This document shows positions 11,595 through 21,781 of a stretch of DNA of 64,000 bases, piece after piece. The position numbers were made by a program, and so were the translations under genes. A model generated the notes under the pieces. The model saw only the letters and a list, made by a program, of their open reading frames with translations, was not told where the DNA came from and made no database searches. Origin of the DNA: Epithemia pelagica (taxonomy: Eukaryota > Bacillariophyta > Bacillariophyceae > Surirellales > Surirellaceae); contig OX337230.1 in the NCBI GenBank assembly GCA_946965045.2, positions 3,162,001-3,226,000 of the forward strand. The letters are read 5' to 3'. The stretch's first letter is position 1. Each line of letters starts with the position of its first letter.

Positions 11595-13253
11595 ATGGTG
11601 AAAAAAGATAGAAAGAAAAAGGCCGAGTCTCAAGACCTGAGTCCAGAAGAGCTAGCGTTGTTGCGTCCTTTCTTGGAAGAACTCAAGAAGCGTCGTCGTT
11701 CGCATACCAAGCGTTCTAGAAAAAACGACGACGACGCTTCGTATTGGACATCGTCTGATTCGTCCGTCAAGTCCTCACCTGCAACCAACCGTCGGCGGCG
11801 TGGTGGAAGTCTCCGTTCTCACAAATCAGCTCGCCGAAGTTCCAGGTCTCTTTTGATCAACGATTGCGACAACTCCTTCTCCTCCGTCGAAGACGGTCCT
11901 TCCAAGGCGGTCAAGAATATTGCAAAAATGGAAGAGAAACGCTCATCGAGCTCTAGTCAAAGAATGTTGACAGCTAAGACAGAGGATGCCTCATCCAGAG
12001 ACCACAGCGGCGGTGAATCATTGCCGTGTGCTGTTTGTGGTCAAGAGTCGTTTTTGGTGTGTCTTAAATGCAAGATGACTCCCTACTGCAGCAGCGACCA
12101 CCAAATGCAAGATTGGATTCAACACAAAAAAACATGCGGTCAAGATCCACCAGAATTCCAAAAGAAGGCTCAGTGTTACAGCACTAATAATGAATACCAA
12201 GACCGGAAACAACAGATGAAAACCTACGGCCAAGCACCACCAGAAAGCACCAAGAGGGCTCAGTCATCTACCGTTGATCACGAAGACCAAGACCGGAAGC
12301 AACAAATGAAAACCTACGGCAAAGAACAACCTGAAAACCTAAAGATGAACGTAGGTGACCAGTGCACTCGTTGCTTGGAAATTCTTCAAGGAGACTGCCA
12401 TGGCAATCCTATCTTGAATACTTGCAGAGTCCCCCATCCCGAAGATTTGCAAGACTACATAGAAACTTCTTATGGACCACATGGTATGAGAGTAAAACTG
12501 CGTTGTGGTGCCTGCAGACGCAATTATGAAAGATCCTCAAGTGACAGAAATGCCTCTAAGTCCTTATCGCCCATCACACGTGGGTGCAAATGGTGCTTTG
12601 AAGGAGATCATACGATCGAACCAATGAAACGCACCGATAAACGTCGGGTCAAAAACGGCTTGGTGGTGATTCGCAAAGACGCTGATATGCAAGCAAAGAT
12701 TAATAATCTTGATGGAAATGAAGAAGTCACCATCTTGCGAATTTGTTCGGATGGTTTATTTTCGAACGATTATTCTGCTAGTCTCAAAATTTCTCTTCCA
12801 AGCTTGATTGAAGTTCAACTGGAAGATGTCGAAATGGCCAAAATTCACTTGACCCCGGAGCTGACCCCCAATGTCGAGCGTATTTCCATGCAGAATCCTT
12901 CCCAATCAAAGGAACCGGACTTCATCATTATTTGTCCTAAACTCAAGTACTTTTCCTGTCATCATTTGGATGGCTGTGGTGATTGGGTCAGAAACATGTT
13001 ACAGCATGCGACGATACTTGAAACCTTTGATTCCTACAAATTGTGGATTGGTCATATCACGTTTGCCTCAAACAAATTGAAAACAATTCGATTACATCGC
13101 GCGGACAACTTGTCCCGGTTGACTGTGTATGCTCCTCGCTTGACCATGCTAAATCTCCAATCCGCCTATTCATTGAGTACTGTTTCCTTCCTGGAGAGCC
13201 ATCCCACCTTGTCCAAGAGCTTGCCCAAGAATTTTCATTTCAATCAAGAGTAG
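11595..13253 (+). CDS. MYND zinc-finger protein with leucine-rich-like C-terminus
   Basis: ATG at 11595 gives 552 residues. The first about 140 are basic and Ser-rich (KKRRRSHTKRSRK and similar), suggesting nuclear location. A MYND finger spans residues 145-181, starting CAVCG and ending HKKTC; MYND fingers bind zinc and mediate protein-protein contacts. Immediately after it a 30-residue (90-bp) unit is repeated at 12129-12218 and 12219-12308, with a partial third from 12309; each starts KTCGQ or KTYG and ends QDRKQQM, so the helix that closes the finger seems to have been duplicated, with the last Cys becoming Tyr in the extra copies. A Cys-rich stretch and a C-terminal region of regularly spaced leucines (about 370-545) follow, reminiscent of leucine-rich repeats. 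The TAG at 13251-13253 is early compared with the downstream sister. Confidence 0.8.
   Translation: MVKKDRKKKAESQDLSPEELALLRPFLEELKKRRRSHTKRSRKNDDDASYWTSSDSSVKSSPATNRRRRGGSLRSHKSARRSSRSLLINDCDNSFSSVEDGPSKAVKNIAKMEEKRSSSSSQRMLTAKTEDASSRDHSGGESLPCAVCGQESFLVCLKCKMTPYCSSDHQMQDWIQHKKTCGQDPPEFQKKAQCYSTNNEYQDRKQQMKTYGQAPPESTKRAQSSTVDHEDQDRKQQMKTYGKEQPENLKMNVGDQCTRCLEILQGDCHGNPILNTCRVPHPEDLQDYIETSYGPHGMRVKLRCGACRRNYERSSSDRNASKSLSPITRGCKWCFEGDHTIEPMKRTDKRRVKNGLVVIRKDADMQAKINNLDGNEEVTILRICSDGLFSNDYSASLKISLPSLIEVQLEDVEMAKIHLTPELTPNVERISMQNPSQSKEPDFIIICPKLKYFSCHHLDGCGDWVRNMLQHATILETFDSYKLWIGHITFASNKLKTIRLHRADNLSRLTVYAPRLTMLNLQSAYSLSTVSFLESHPTLSKSLPKNFHFNQE
12129..12350 (+). repeat. 90-bp in-frame tandem repeat after a MYND finger
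   Basis: Two full units start at 12129 and 12219 and a partial one at 12309, exactly 90 bp apart. Each encodes K-T-(C/Y)-G near its start and QDRKQQM at its end. The first unit contains the last zinc-binding Cys of the finger; the others have Tyr there. Confidence 0.85.
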
Positions 13254-13427
13254 AAAGTCAATTCTCGTAATTCGATTTTGGGATCCGAGGCAAAAAAAGC
13301 CATTCTAGATCACCCGCTATTCATTGGGGAGTTACAGGAAGATGATGATGAGTTCTTAAAAGAATGCTTGGCGAATACTCTCCGAGTCCCTTCAGAGCAC
13401 CCTCGTCTCGCAATGGGTACGACCTGA
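13254..13427 (+). pseudogene. Readable C-terminal extension of the MYND gene after a TAG
   Basis: After the TAG that ends the 552-residue frame, the same frame stays open for 57 codons to a TGA at 13425-13427. The conceptual sequence (KVNS...ILGSEAKKAI...HP.F.GEL.EDDD) matches the corresponding part of the downstream sister (QVNSFNALLGSGAKRAI...HPRFHGELEEDDD). The stop therefore looks like a mutation that shortened this copy. Readthrough is possible but nothing in the sequence proves it. Confidence 0.7.
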
Positions 13428-13744
13428 CCCACGTTATTGACCAGTCATGTTGTAGACTTCTTTTTGATGATCTAGCCGTGTAATGGGCCGAGATACTTAG
13501 AGCAATGTGTGGAGGTAATTTGATTCTAAGCTAGAAGAGCAAGAAAAAGGGTAGTACTCATAATATATCAATGAAGCAACAATGACGCGCGTCGCCCGCA
13601 TCTCTTTTTGTGCGACTATCTACTCTCCTCATTTTTCTGACGGCGAAAGTGCTTCAATGTCCCTTGACTTATGTTCATCAATCTCTCTTCTGCTTTGTAT
13701 AAAGGTCTTCGTTCTTTGTAAGAGTATGCATCGTGATCACCGTC

Positions 13745-15230
13745 ATGGGTAAAGAAACTGAACCAATGCCGTGTGCCATTTGTGGCAAGGAATCTGTTTT
13801 TGTTTTGCGGCAAATGCAAGACGACATACTACTGCTGCCGAGAGCACCAAAAGCAAGATTGGAAAGAACACAAGAAATCTTGTGGTAAAGTGGCCCCCAT
13901 CACTCGAGCAATTGTCGTTGGTGACCAGTGTACTCGATGTCTGGAGATTATACAAGGAGACAGCAATGGTAACCCTATTAAGAATAATTGCAAGGTCCCC
14001 CATTCCGAAGATTTGCAGCTGTGCAAGGGAACCTCCTCTGGACCCAATGGGGTGGAAGTTAAATTTCTTTGTCAAGGTTGCAACTCTAATTATCAAAGAT
14101 CCTCGAGGAATCGACATGCTCCCACATCATTCTCACCGATCACCAGTGGTCCAAAGTGGTGCTATGAAGGAGAACATACAATCCAGCCTGTCGAACGATT
14201 GGACGAACGTCGAGTCAAAAAGGATTTGGTTGTGATTCGAGCTAGCAGCAGGATGCAACAAGAAATAAATAATCTCAATGGAAATGAAGAAGTGACCATC
14301 TTGCGAATTTGTTCGGGTGGTCCTTATATTACGGCCGGTCACCTTCCTTTGCTCGATGTTTCTCTCCCCAACCTGCGAGAACTTCAGTTGGAAAAAGTTG
14401 CCATGGGGAAAGTTTGCTTAACACCCGAATCAACTCCCAATGTGGAACGTATAACTATGGAACATCCCTCGGAATCTGACAGTCCTGACTTTCAAATATT
14501 GTGTCCCAAACTCAAACATTTTAGTTGTTATCACTGGGGCCCTGGGGAGGACGACTGGGTCAATGACATGTTGGCGTCTGCCACGAAACTAGAATCCTTT
14601 GATTCTTACAAGTTTCGTCCTGGATACCTCAGGTTTGCATCCAATCATCTCGACAAGATTCGATTGCATCGTGCGGAATGTCTGGAAGTGCTTGAAATAT
14701 ACGCTCCCCGCTTGACCAAGCTGGATTTGCAAGCTGCCTACGACTTGGATCAAATTTTATTTCACCACAACCATGCAACCCTTTCCAGGAAATTGCCACC
14801 TGATTTTCGATTCACTAAAGAGTTGCAGGTCAATTCGTTCAATGCTCTCCTAGGATCGGGCGCAAAACGAGCCATTCGGAGTCACCCACGATTCCATGGG
14901 GAGTTGGAGGAGGATGACGATGATGATGACTATGACATGTATCATGGTCCTCGTGATGGAACCATGGAAGGCTTTTTGGCGGACATGCACAGTCGTATGA
15001 ATGGTGTGGAAGAGGATGACTATGGTATGTATCATGGTCCTCGTGATGGAACCATGGAAGGCTTTTTGGCGGACATGCAAAGGCGTATGAATGGTGTGGA
15101 AGAGGATGACTATGGTATGGATCATGGCCCTGCTGAGGCAGCTATGATAGAGGCTATGAGGGAAGACATGAGAAGAACGAATGCGCCGCCGGAAATTATG
15201 GATTTGTTCAACCAATATTCCCCACGATAA
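13745..15230 (+). CDS. MYND zinc-finger paralogue with frameshift inside the finger
   Basis: Second, head-to-tail copy of the MYND gene, with a much shorter N-terminus. ATG 13745 reads MGKETEPMPCAICGKES and then leaves frame within the finger near 13797-13806, where runs of five and four T occur. Homology resumes one frame over (FCGKCKTTYYC, then CCREHQKQDWKEHKKSC) and stays open to 15230, about 485 codons. One extra T explains the break, so an assembly error or a recent mutation is likely; if real, the ATG product would lack most of the protein. The C-terminal half resembles the sister's leucine-rich-like region. Beyond the point where the sister stops, this copy keeps an acidic tail with an in-frame 90-bp repeat. 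It converges with the CAX gene on the other strand. Confidence 0.7.
14928..15170 (+). repeat. 90-bp coding tandem repeat in acidic tail
   Basis: Units start at 14928, 15018 and 15108. The first two encode nearly identical 30-residue blocks (DY(D/G)MYHGPRDGTMEGFLADM...RMNGVEED); the third is diverged (DYGMDHGPAEAAM). The tail is acidic and absent from the upstream sister, which stops before it. Confidence 0.9.
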
Positions 15231-15592
15231 CACATGTTATAATGGTAGATTTACTTGTTTGTACTAAAAGTCGCTTTCGCGGACTACAGCTGCAGTTTGT
15301 GGGTTTGCCTGGGCTCAGCGTTGTACAACCATCATGGACACAAACTGGACCGTTTCGCTCTTCGACACTAACGGGCGTCAGGTAGGTTTGTTCCCTCGCT
15401 AGTTCGTTCGCTATCGCCGCATGATTTGCAACATGGATAGTGCTTCGATTTTTACGTTACGAGGCGCAAGAGGCTGCATCATTTGACAACGCGAAAGAGT
15501 ACCTATACAAGTGTCTACGTTCACGAACGGCCTAAATCTGTTCCTTTTCTGTGGATACCATGTCTACCTTCACACTGTCCTTGTAACATGAA
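15231..15592. other. Convergent spacer between MYND and CAX genes
   Basis: 362 bp between two stop codons on opposite strands. It should hold both 3' UTRs. No repeat or further gene seen. Confidence 0.5.
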
Positions 15593-17503
15593 TTAGCCAC
15601 TGGTCGTCCCAATCCCCCCAGCGCCTCCGCCGCCTTGTTGTTGTTCTTCGTAGGTGGTGATTTTTTCAAACCAAAATCCCACCGCAATGAGTAAATAGGT
15701 GGTCATGAGGAGAGAGCCTTCCAACCAATTGCATTTGGGGGAACTGAGGACGACCGACACGGTAAAGACGGACAGAACGAATAGAATAATTTCAAAATGA
15801 GGAAAATTCAAGGTCATGTCACGATCCGTCACCCATCCGACCAAGACGGTGAGAGGTACGACAAAGAGCGAAATCTGCGTACAGGATCCCACCGCCACAC
15901 CCATGGCCAAATCCATCTTATCCTTGCGGGCCACGGTAATGGCTGTGACATGTTCAACGGCATTTCCCACGATAGGTAACAAAATCAAACCCACAAAGGT
16001 TCGACTAATGCCACTGTCTTGCACAAAGCCATCAATGGAATCGACCAGCATTTCGGAAAAGTACGTGACACCCAAGGTCGTTCCCAACAATCCGGCACAG
16101 GCCATCCAAAAGGGAATCGAGGCCAATTCCACTTCTTCTTCCTCCTCCTCTTCTTGTGCAACTCGATCGGCATTGTCCTTGATATCGTCCGCATTCATCT
16201 CACCTCCGTCATTTTGATCGTTGTTGGTATCTTCAAACAAGTCGGCATGCGTCTTGAGTTGAAAAACGAGGAGTTGCAAGTACATGAACAAGAGAAAAAT
16301 GGCTGCCAATCGACTGATAAACAACACATGTTCATCGTGCAAATCATAGTAACTGGCAAAGGGAGTGGGCAGAACAAGGGCAATGCCCGACAAGGCCAAG
16401 AGAGCCATGTTGGCCGTCGCGGCGGTCGTATTAAAGGATTGTTCCTTGTACTTCAAACCACCAAAAAAGAAACAACCACCCAAGACCAAGAGTAAGTTGG
16501 AAAAAATACTCCCCAACATGCTGGATTGAACGACTCGAATTTCATTGGCCATGAGAGCTTGAATGGCCAAGACGACTTCGACGGCATTGCCAAAGGTGGC
16601 ATTGATCAAACCACCAATGGTCTGATTGGTATGCAAGGCAACTTCTTCGGTAAAATCCCCCAAAATGGATGCTAACGGAATCATGACCAAAAAGTTTAAC
16701 CAAAACACGTAGGTGGCCGACCATTCTTGATAGACGGACCAGAGAGCAACCGGTCCCACCAACAAGAGGGCACTGACAATGCCTTTGCCAAAAAACAAAT
16801 CGAAAAAGTACTCGCGAATCGAGGACGAAGAGTGACTGGAAAAGGCTACATCAGAACTCATGGTACGATTGGAAACTCCTCCTGAAGGGGGTGGCGGTGG
16901 TGGAGTGGAAAAGGTATTGTTCGAAGACGACAAGAGCGACTTTGTGGAACGAGCACTGTTGGGAACCGGTGTTTGAGGATCACTTCCTACCAGCGGCGTC
17001 GTTTCTCCAACAGCCGCTACACCGCCGCCGGGAGTACTGGCACCACCACCACCAACCAAGGCCGGTGCCGACGATTGACGCAACATTTTTTCAATGCGTT
17101 TGATTTTTTGAATCTTGTCGACAACGCGCAAAAACTTCATGGCCGAAGTACTGTAATCCGTCTGACTGCGCTCTCGAATCAAGGCTGTCGGAGACGAGCC
17201 ACGAGCTCGTTCCGAATGGGGAGTCGTTGTTGTTGGCATGCTGGCAATTCGATGATGCGTCGCGACGGGAGAAAACGTGATGCTTTTTGTGGAGGCAGCA
17301 GTCGAAGCGATGTTGTTGTCGTTCTTCTGGTCGTCGTCTTGAGATTCGGAAGCTAGGTTGGCGGTCAAATTGGGTGTTGTATGACGACGCAAGGGAGGTT
17401 CCGCCAATGCTTCGTCGTCGTTGTTGGTATCGTCTCGTTTCGAACCAAGATTCCAACTGGAAAACACTCCCTCTAGTCTGCCTTGTTCAGAACAATGAAT
17501 CAA
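15593..17503 (-). CDS. CAX: Vacuolar-type Ca2+/H+ (cation/proton) exchanger, CAX family
   Basis: Open for 636 residues. The C-terminal about 420 residues hold about 11 hydrophobic segments. The two pseudo-symmetric halves each carry the CAX signature: ATFGNAVEVVLAIQAL in the first and PIVGNAVEHVTAITVA in the second, whose Glu residues are the ion-binding acids of the family. Between them is an acidic loop with a run of Glu, matching the acidic motif of CAX proteins. Such proteins use the proton gradient to load Ca2+ or Mn2+ into vacuoles. The N-terminal about 215 residues are disordered and rich in Ser, Thr and Pro, possibly a regulatory extension. No ATG lies at the start of the open frame (TTG at 17503); the first in-frame Met is about residue 89, and AG acceptors just inside the frame (for example GGCAG) suggest a short upstream 5' exon. 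The start is therefore unsettled. Confidence 0.9.
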   Translation of the reverse strand: MIHCSEQGRLEGVFSSWNLGSKRDDTNNDDEALAEPPLRRHTTPNLTANLASESQDDDQKNDNNIASTAASTKSITFSPVATHHRIASMPTTTTPHSERARGSSPTALIRERSQTDYSTSAMKFLRVVDKIQKIKRIEKMLRQSSAPALVGGGGASTPGGGVAAVGETTPLVGSDPQTPVPNSARSTKSLLSSSNNTFSTPPPPPPSGGVSNRTMSSDVAFSSHSSSSIREYFFDLFFGKGIVSALLLVGPVALWSVYQEWSATYVFWLNFLVMIPLASILGDFTEEVALHTNQTIGGLINATFGNAVEVVLAIQALMANEIRVVQSSMLGSIFSNLLLVLGGCFFFGGLKYKEQSFNTTAATANMALLALSGIALVLPTPFASYYDLHDEHVLFISRLAAIFLLFMYLQLLVFQLKTHADLFEDTNNDQNDGGEMNADDIKDNADRVAQEEEEEEEVELASIPFWMACAGLLGTTLGVTYFSEMLVDSIDGFVQDSGISRTFVGLILLPIVGNAVEHVTAITVARKDKMDLAMGVAVGSCTQISLFVVPLTVLVGWVTDRDMTLNFPHFEIILFVLSVFTVSVVLSSPKCNWLEGSLLMTTYLLIAVGFWFEKITTYEEQQQGGGGAGGIGTTSG

Positions 17504-19170
17504 GAACTATGATTGTCGTATCCTCGCTTATGGCAAGCAACAACCAATGCAAGGATATCCAAGGTGCTTCAAAAACTGGAAGACCAAACAAGATTCGGTC
17601 TTGCTTTAGAGAAGGTTGTATCACTTCTCAAAATCGGAAGGCCTTTCCTTTGGGACTGTATATTGATATAGTACTCTGAGAAAATCACCCAATATTGATC
17701 AGAATACGACCTTGCCTCAATTTGTTCCGGATGGTGTGACCCACGATCCAGGATCCAGGGCCAATCCCGAATCTATCATACAGGTAGAGGAGGTAGAGCA
17801 GATAGCAAGGAGTTAGACCACAGTTCTCATTGGTCGGGGCAATAAAGATCCATTGTGGAATAGGCGTCGAAAACGATTCCACAGTGTAGTGGGAGAACGC
17901 TACTCCTTGACGAGAAATCTTCATGTTTGGTCGAGCGGAGACCGATCTCAATCTAGAGAGAGTAGAGGGTGGTCCAAAGCGAAACGGAAACGGTGTAACA
18001 GACCATGAAGAAGAGGCCATCTCCAAATAGGAAAAAATGCGTGTACACAGTAGGTCTTGAAAACGGTCTTTGTATCTGAGGATTTCACATACAGCGAATG
18101 AGAGCGCTCTTCTACTATGAATGGAGCGCCATGGGTATATTTGGTCCACTACCTTTCTTCCTACTCCCACTCCTACCTCGAGTCGAGAAAAGAGAAACAA
18201 TACGCCATCAGATGGGTACTGCACACACTCCTCCTCCTCGGACTCTTTTCTGCGCAGATTACACACGGTACTGCATATTCATCTCGAAAACGAGCATCCT
18301 CAAGAGTAGCAGGTACTCCGTGCAATATACGCGGCAGACTCTACTAGATTCATCTCGGAGGTTCTTTCATACATGTACACAGAACACTTTGCCTTTGCAT
18401 CGTGTAGGAATGGTATCATCCATCGAGAGATCGCCCAGACCATATCTCGTGGCTCTAACTAAAGTTTGTACTCCTATAAAGTTTGGGCTATGCATGCTAT
18501 GTGTACGGGGGGAATGGGTCGTTTCTGAGTCGCATGGATATTCCAATTGACACCAAAATTCTCTGTTTGGTGGTTTCACAATGACCGTCATGGAAAGGCG
18601 GAAAAGAAATGATGAGTGCGGTCCGAAACCGAGACTGACGACGATCGCTTCGCCGGAGTAGGGAATAAGGAATACGAATATAATGGTTGTGGCATCTCGG
18701 GCTCGTTGATGATTCTGGGTGCGAACAAGAGACAACCCGAACCCAAACACTTCCAGAAAGAGAAGAATGAGAACTCACACGACGGGGACCCAATAACCAT
18801 AACGAATCCATGACAAATCAATGCGAACCAAGGCTCACCTACCAACGTACGTGAAGAATAAGGATCGAATCCAAAGAGAAGACCCTCGCCAGAACGACAA
18901 GGGGCCTTATGGATCGTGCCATACAAGATTGGGTTGGCACCCCAAAAAGTGTCAGGGCGAAAGATCCATGTTTCTTGTGATTGGTTGATGGTTGACTGTC
19001 ACGACAGAGAGCATTGCCTCCTAACCAAGCGCGTTGGTGTGTTTGGTTTTGGGCTCCCTGTTCTCACAACCAAGAACGAAAAAAATACAAAATACCATTC
19101 AAATCACAAACACAGAGACTTTGCAAACCACAAACCCTTTTGAAGACCTTACCTAAACCAACCGTACATC
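17504..19170. other. Divergent intergenic region
   Basis: About 1.7 kb between the 5' ends of the CAX gene and the NTF2-like gene. Overlapping short open frames on both strands (longest 193 codons on the minus strand) lack any recognisable domain and are probably chance. It may hold a 5' exon of the CAX gene and the promoters of both neighbours. Confidence 0.4.
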
Positions 19171-21501
19171 ATGATCTATCATAACAAGGACGGGGACCAG
19201 AATTCTGCCGTGGTCGACCATGACAAGAAAACGAATCACACTGGAAACCAACGTGTCGTCCAAAACACAACCAGCACCAATCAGGAGGTTATGGAGGAGG
19301 ACCCTTCGGACGGCTGGTTTTGGAAACCTCTCCAACAAGAGTTGGAACTACAACAAGAAGAACAAGAACAACAAGCAGTCAAGGAACAGACGATACTCTG
19401 GAGTACGGCTGCCGCTGCCAAGACAACGACGGCAACGGCGTGTACGACCACCACCGTGGCAGACTTGGACACTCCTCGACCAACCTTTTTCTCCTTGTGG
19501 TCCTGGTCTTCGTCGTCATCGTTAGTGTCGTATTGGCAACAAGCATCATCCCAACCACAGGAATCTACCACCAAGTCAACATCCCAACAAACAACATCAG
19601 CACTTCCGACGCCTCATCATCTCAATGACGAAACACTCCTGAAATCAACTGCAGCAACGACAACGACAACGAAAAAGCAGGAGGCTCCCTTGTTGGATCC
19701 CAAGCCTTTTCTACCACCACAAATGGCACCCATCTTGGCAAGTCTGATCCTTACCTGGAAGCTCTTGCACCAGCAACAACAAGGACCGGAAGATTCAACA
19801 ACCATGCGCACGTCCATTTTGGAACACGCGTGGCAAGCACAATTGCGCTTGGCCAAGGAGATTGTGGCTACGTATCATCCAGCGGCACAATTCGTACACA
19901 GTGATAATTCTGTGGAGGGGGAGGACGACCAAGTCCTCCCTGTCGACAATACAACGGACAGTGATAGTACCATGGATGTGTGGGATGGACCCTTTTTTCC
20001 CTTTCGACATGTTTCCCCCGTACCACCCAGTTGGCACTTGCAGAATCATCATTATCATCATCAGAAAAAAGCGTCGCCACCGTTTCCCACCAAACCACCA
20101 ACAGGCCACCTTGGCAATCAGGAGGACACGATCGACAAGATGATTATGGACCTGGTTCAATCCTACCAGGATGAGGAACAGGGCGGATCCTCCCATGCGT
20201 CGTGGGTGACAGTTTCCTTACGCCATGAGACAATTGCCATGACACGCATTGCACAAGGAGTACTGGCCATGGCGTCGGCCTTGTACGACAATCTCGATTC
20301 CAACGAGGACACTACCACAACAACAACAACTGTACGCACCTGCGAGATATTGAAACTCATTGCACAGTGTTACCAAACCTACACCAGTGTGATTCTTCCG
20401 CTCTTGCTTTGTCATCACCTATGTCCTACGGCGGGTCATCAAGGAACAATGAAGAAGGAGCTGTCACTGGCGACCAGTGCTACGAATCTAAACAAACAAG
20501 TCGTCCTGGCGCGAACTCTCTTGAAGCTGACACAGAGGCGGACCATTGAACAAGCGCAGCAGTGGTTCAACCGGTACATTCAAAATCTCCAGGACAAGGG
20601 ATACACTCTATTTGGGAGCTTGGTGCCTACCCTGGATGAGGAAGAGAACCATGAACGAGTGAATCAAGCGTGGCAAACCCATGGGACTACGACACTGGCA
20701 TTTTGCTTGTTGGCACAAGCCATTCTTCCATTAACAAGAGATACCTTGCACCCGATACCGTCTCTGGCACCACTCGAACTGTTGCTTGGAAGTGACGGCA
20801 TGACGAATACCCAAACTCCATCGGTGTCAACCTTGTTTCCTCAACTGGCTCAAGCCCTTGACAACTACACCACGTACCGGACGCTGCAAGCTGGTGGGCC
20901 CGTCTTGAATTGTGTTGGTAACGAAACACCAAAACAACCAGTGGCTTCCAGAGGCACCTATTCCTTGACACAAATGCACAACCTCGTCGACCGGTATTAC
21001 GAAGCAATGCAAACACATGACTTAGAGGCCTGGTTACAGTGTTTTGGGAGTGACCGTAACACGGTCTCACATACTACTGATGTGATGCGACAAGAACATC
21101 GCACCTCGTACTTTGATGCGTTCATGGCCATGGCTCCCGTAGTTCGGGAAGCAACCTACACAGTCATTAAAGATGATCCAGAGGCGGGAATGGTTCAGGT
21201 TCAATGGACGTTTCAGGTGGATACCAAAATACCAACATCGTCCTTTGAATCATATACACTATCGCAAGCAGACTCATCGGATGACAGAAAAACCAAAAGT
21301 GGTATTGAGATCACCATGGAAGGTGTTGAGACCTTTTACTTTACCCACATGTCAGGAGACACCGGTCGTTTGGTGGTGACGCAAACAAGCAACTCATGGA
21401 TCACACCACCACAGGAATTGGCAGCCAACATTCGAACAGAGTACTTGCAGAACAAAGTTGAGTCATCCTTTGCACCAAGTGTCGAGTATTTTGATGAATA
21501 A
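19171..21501 (+). CDS. Unknown protein with NTF2/SnoaL-like C-terminal domain
   Basis: ATG 19171, 776 residues, single exon. I do not recognise the full protein. Residues 1-190 are low complexity (Gln, Ser, Thr rich). The middle, about 190-580, is predicted mostly helical with hydrophobic stretches such as MAPILASLILTWKLL but no clear signal peptide. The C-terminal about 595-765 (SLTQMHNLVDRYYEAM...LEAWLQCF, followed by alternating strands) has the pattern of an NTF2-like/SnoaL fold: an N-terminal helix pair, then a curved sheet with the ligand pocket. Such folds serve as small enzymes or binding modules, so function cannot be assigned. The gene converges with the disordered-protein gene at 21782-24520, 280 bp away. 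Confidence 0.75.
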   Translation: MIYHNKDGDQNSAVVDHDKKTNHTGNQRVVQNTTSTNQEVMEEDPSDGWFWKPLQQELELQQEEQEQQAVKEQTILWSTAAAAKTTTATACTTTTVADLDTPRPTFFSLWSWSSSSSLVSYWQQASSQPQESTTKSTSQQTTSALPTPHHLNDETLLKSTAATTTTTKKQEAPLLDPKPFLPPQMAPILASLILTWKLLHQQQQGPEDSTTMRTSILEHAWQAQLRLAKEIVATYHPAAQFVHSDNSVEGEDDQVLPVDNTTDSDSTMDVWDGPFFPFRHVSPVPPSWHLQNHHYHHQKKASPPFPTKPPTGHLGNQEDTIDKMIMDLVQSYQDEEQGGSSHASWVTVSLRHETIAMTRIAQGVLAMASALYDNLDSNEDTTTTTTTVRTCEILKLIAQCYQTYTSVILPLLLCHHLCPTAGHQGTMKKELSLATSATNLNKQVVLARTLLKLTQRRTIEQAQQWFNRYIQNLQDKGYTLFGSLVPTLDEEENHERVNQAWQTHGTTTLAFCLLAQAILPLTRDTLHPIPSLAPLELLLGSDGMTNTQTPSVSTLFPQLAQALDNYTTYRTLQAGGPVLNCVGNETPKQPVASRGTYSLTQMHNLVDRYYEAMQTHDLEAWLQCFGSDRNTVSHTTDVMRQEHRTSYFDAFMAMAPVVREATYTVIKDDPEAGMVQVQWTFQVDTKIPTSSFESYTLSQADSSDDRKTKSGIEITMEGVETFYFTHMSGDTGRLVVTQTSNSWITPPQELAANIRTEYLQNKVESSFAPSVEYFDE

Positions 21502-21781
21502 CCGAATAGAATGATGTACTAACAAACCGACGCTACATTGATATGATGGATCAATGTGCACATGAAAGGGAGCATGTCATAAGAAAAGGCACCGCCCAAA
21601 GTATGGAAAACTCTGTTGTATTCTTCCCGAGTAAAGAGTAAGAAATCTACGGGACTTAAGCCAATAGGCGATATATCTAAGGAATCACGGAATCATTTAA
21701 AACATTTTGCACTTTTCACAAAACTTAAGTCTACAGAACGGTATTTGAAATTCCCCAATTTATTCTGAAACTTCCCATGAT

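Noticed and set aside
17685-18266. 193-codon minus-strand frame as a gene
   Set aside because: No recognisable domain, several overlapping frames of similar length on both strands, and it lies in a divergent promoter-like spacer.
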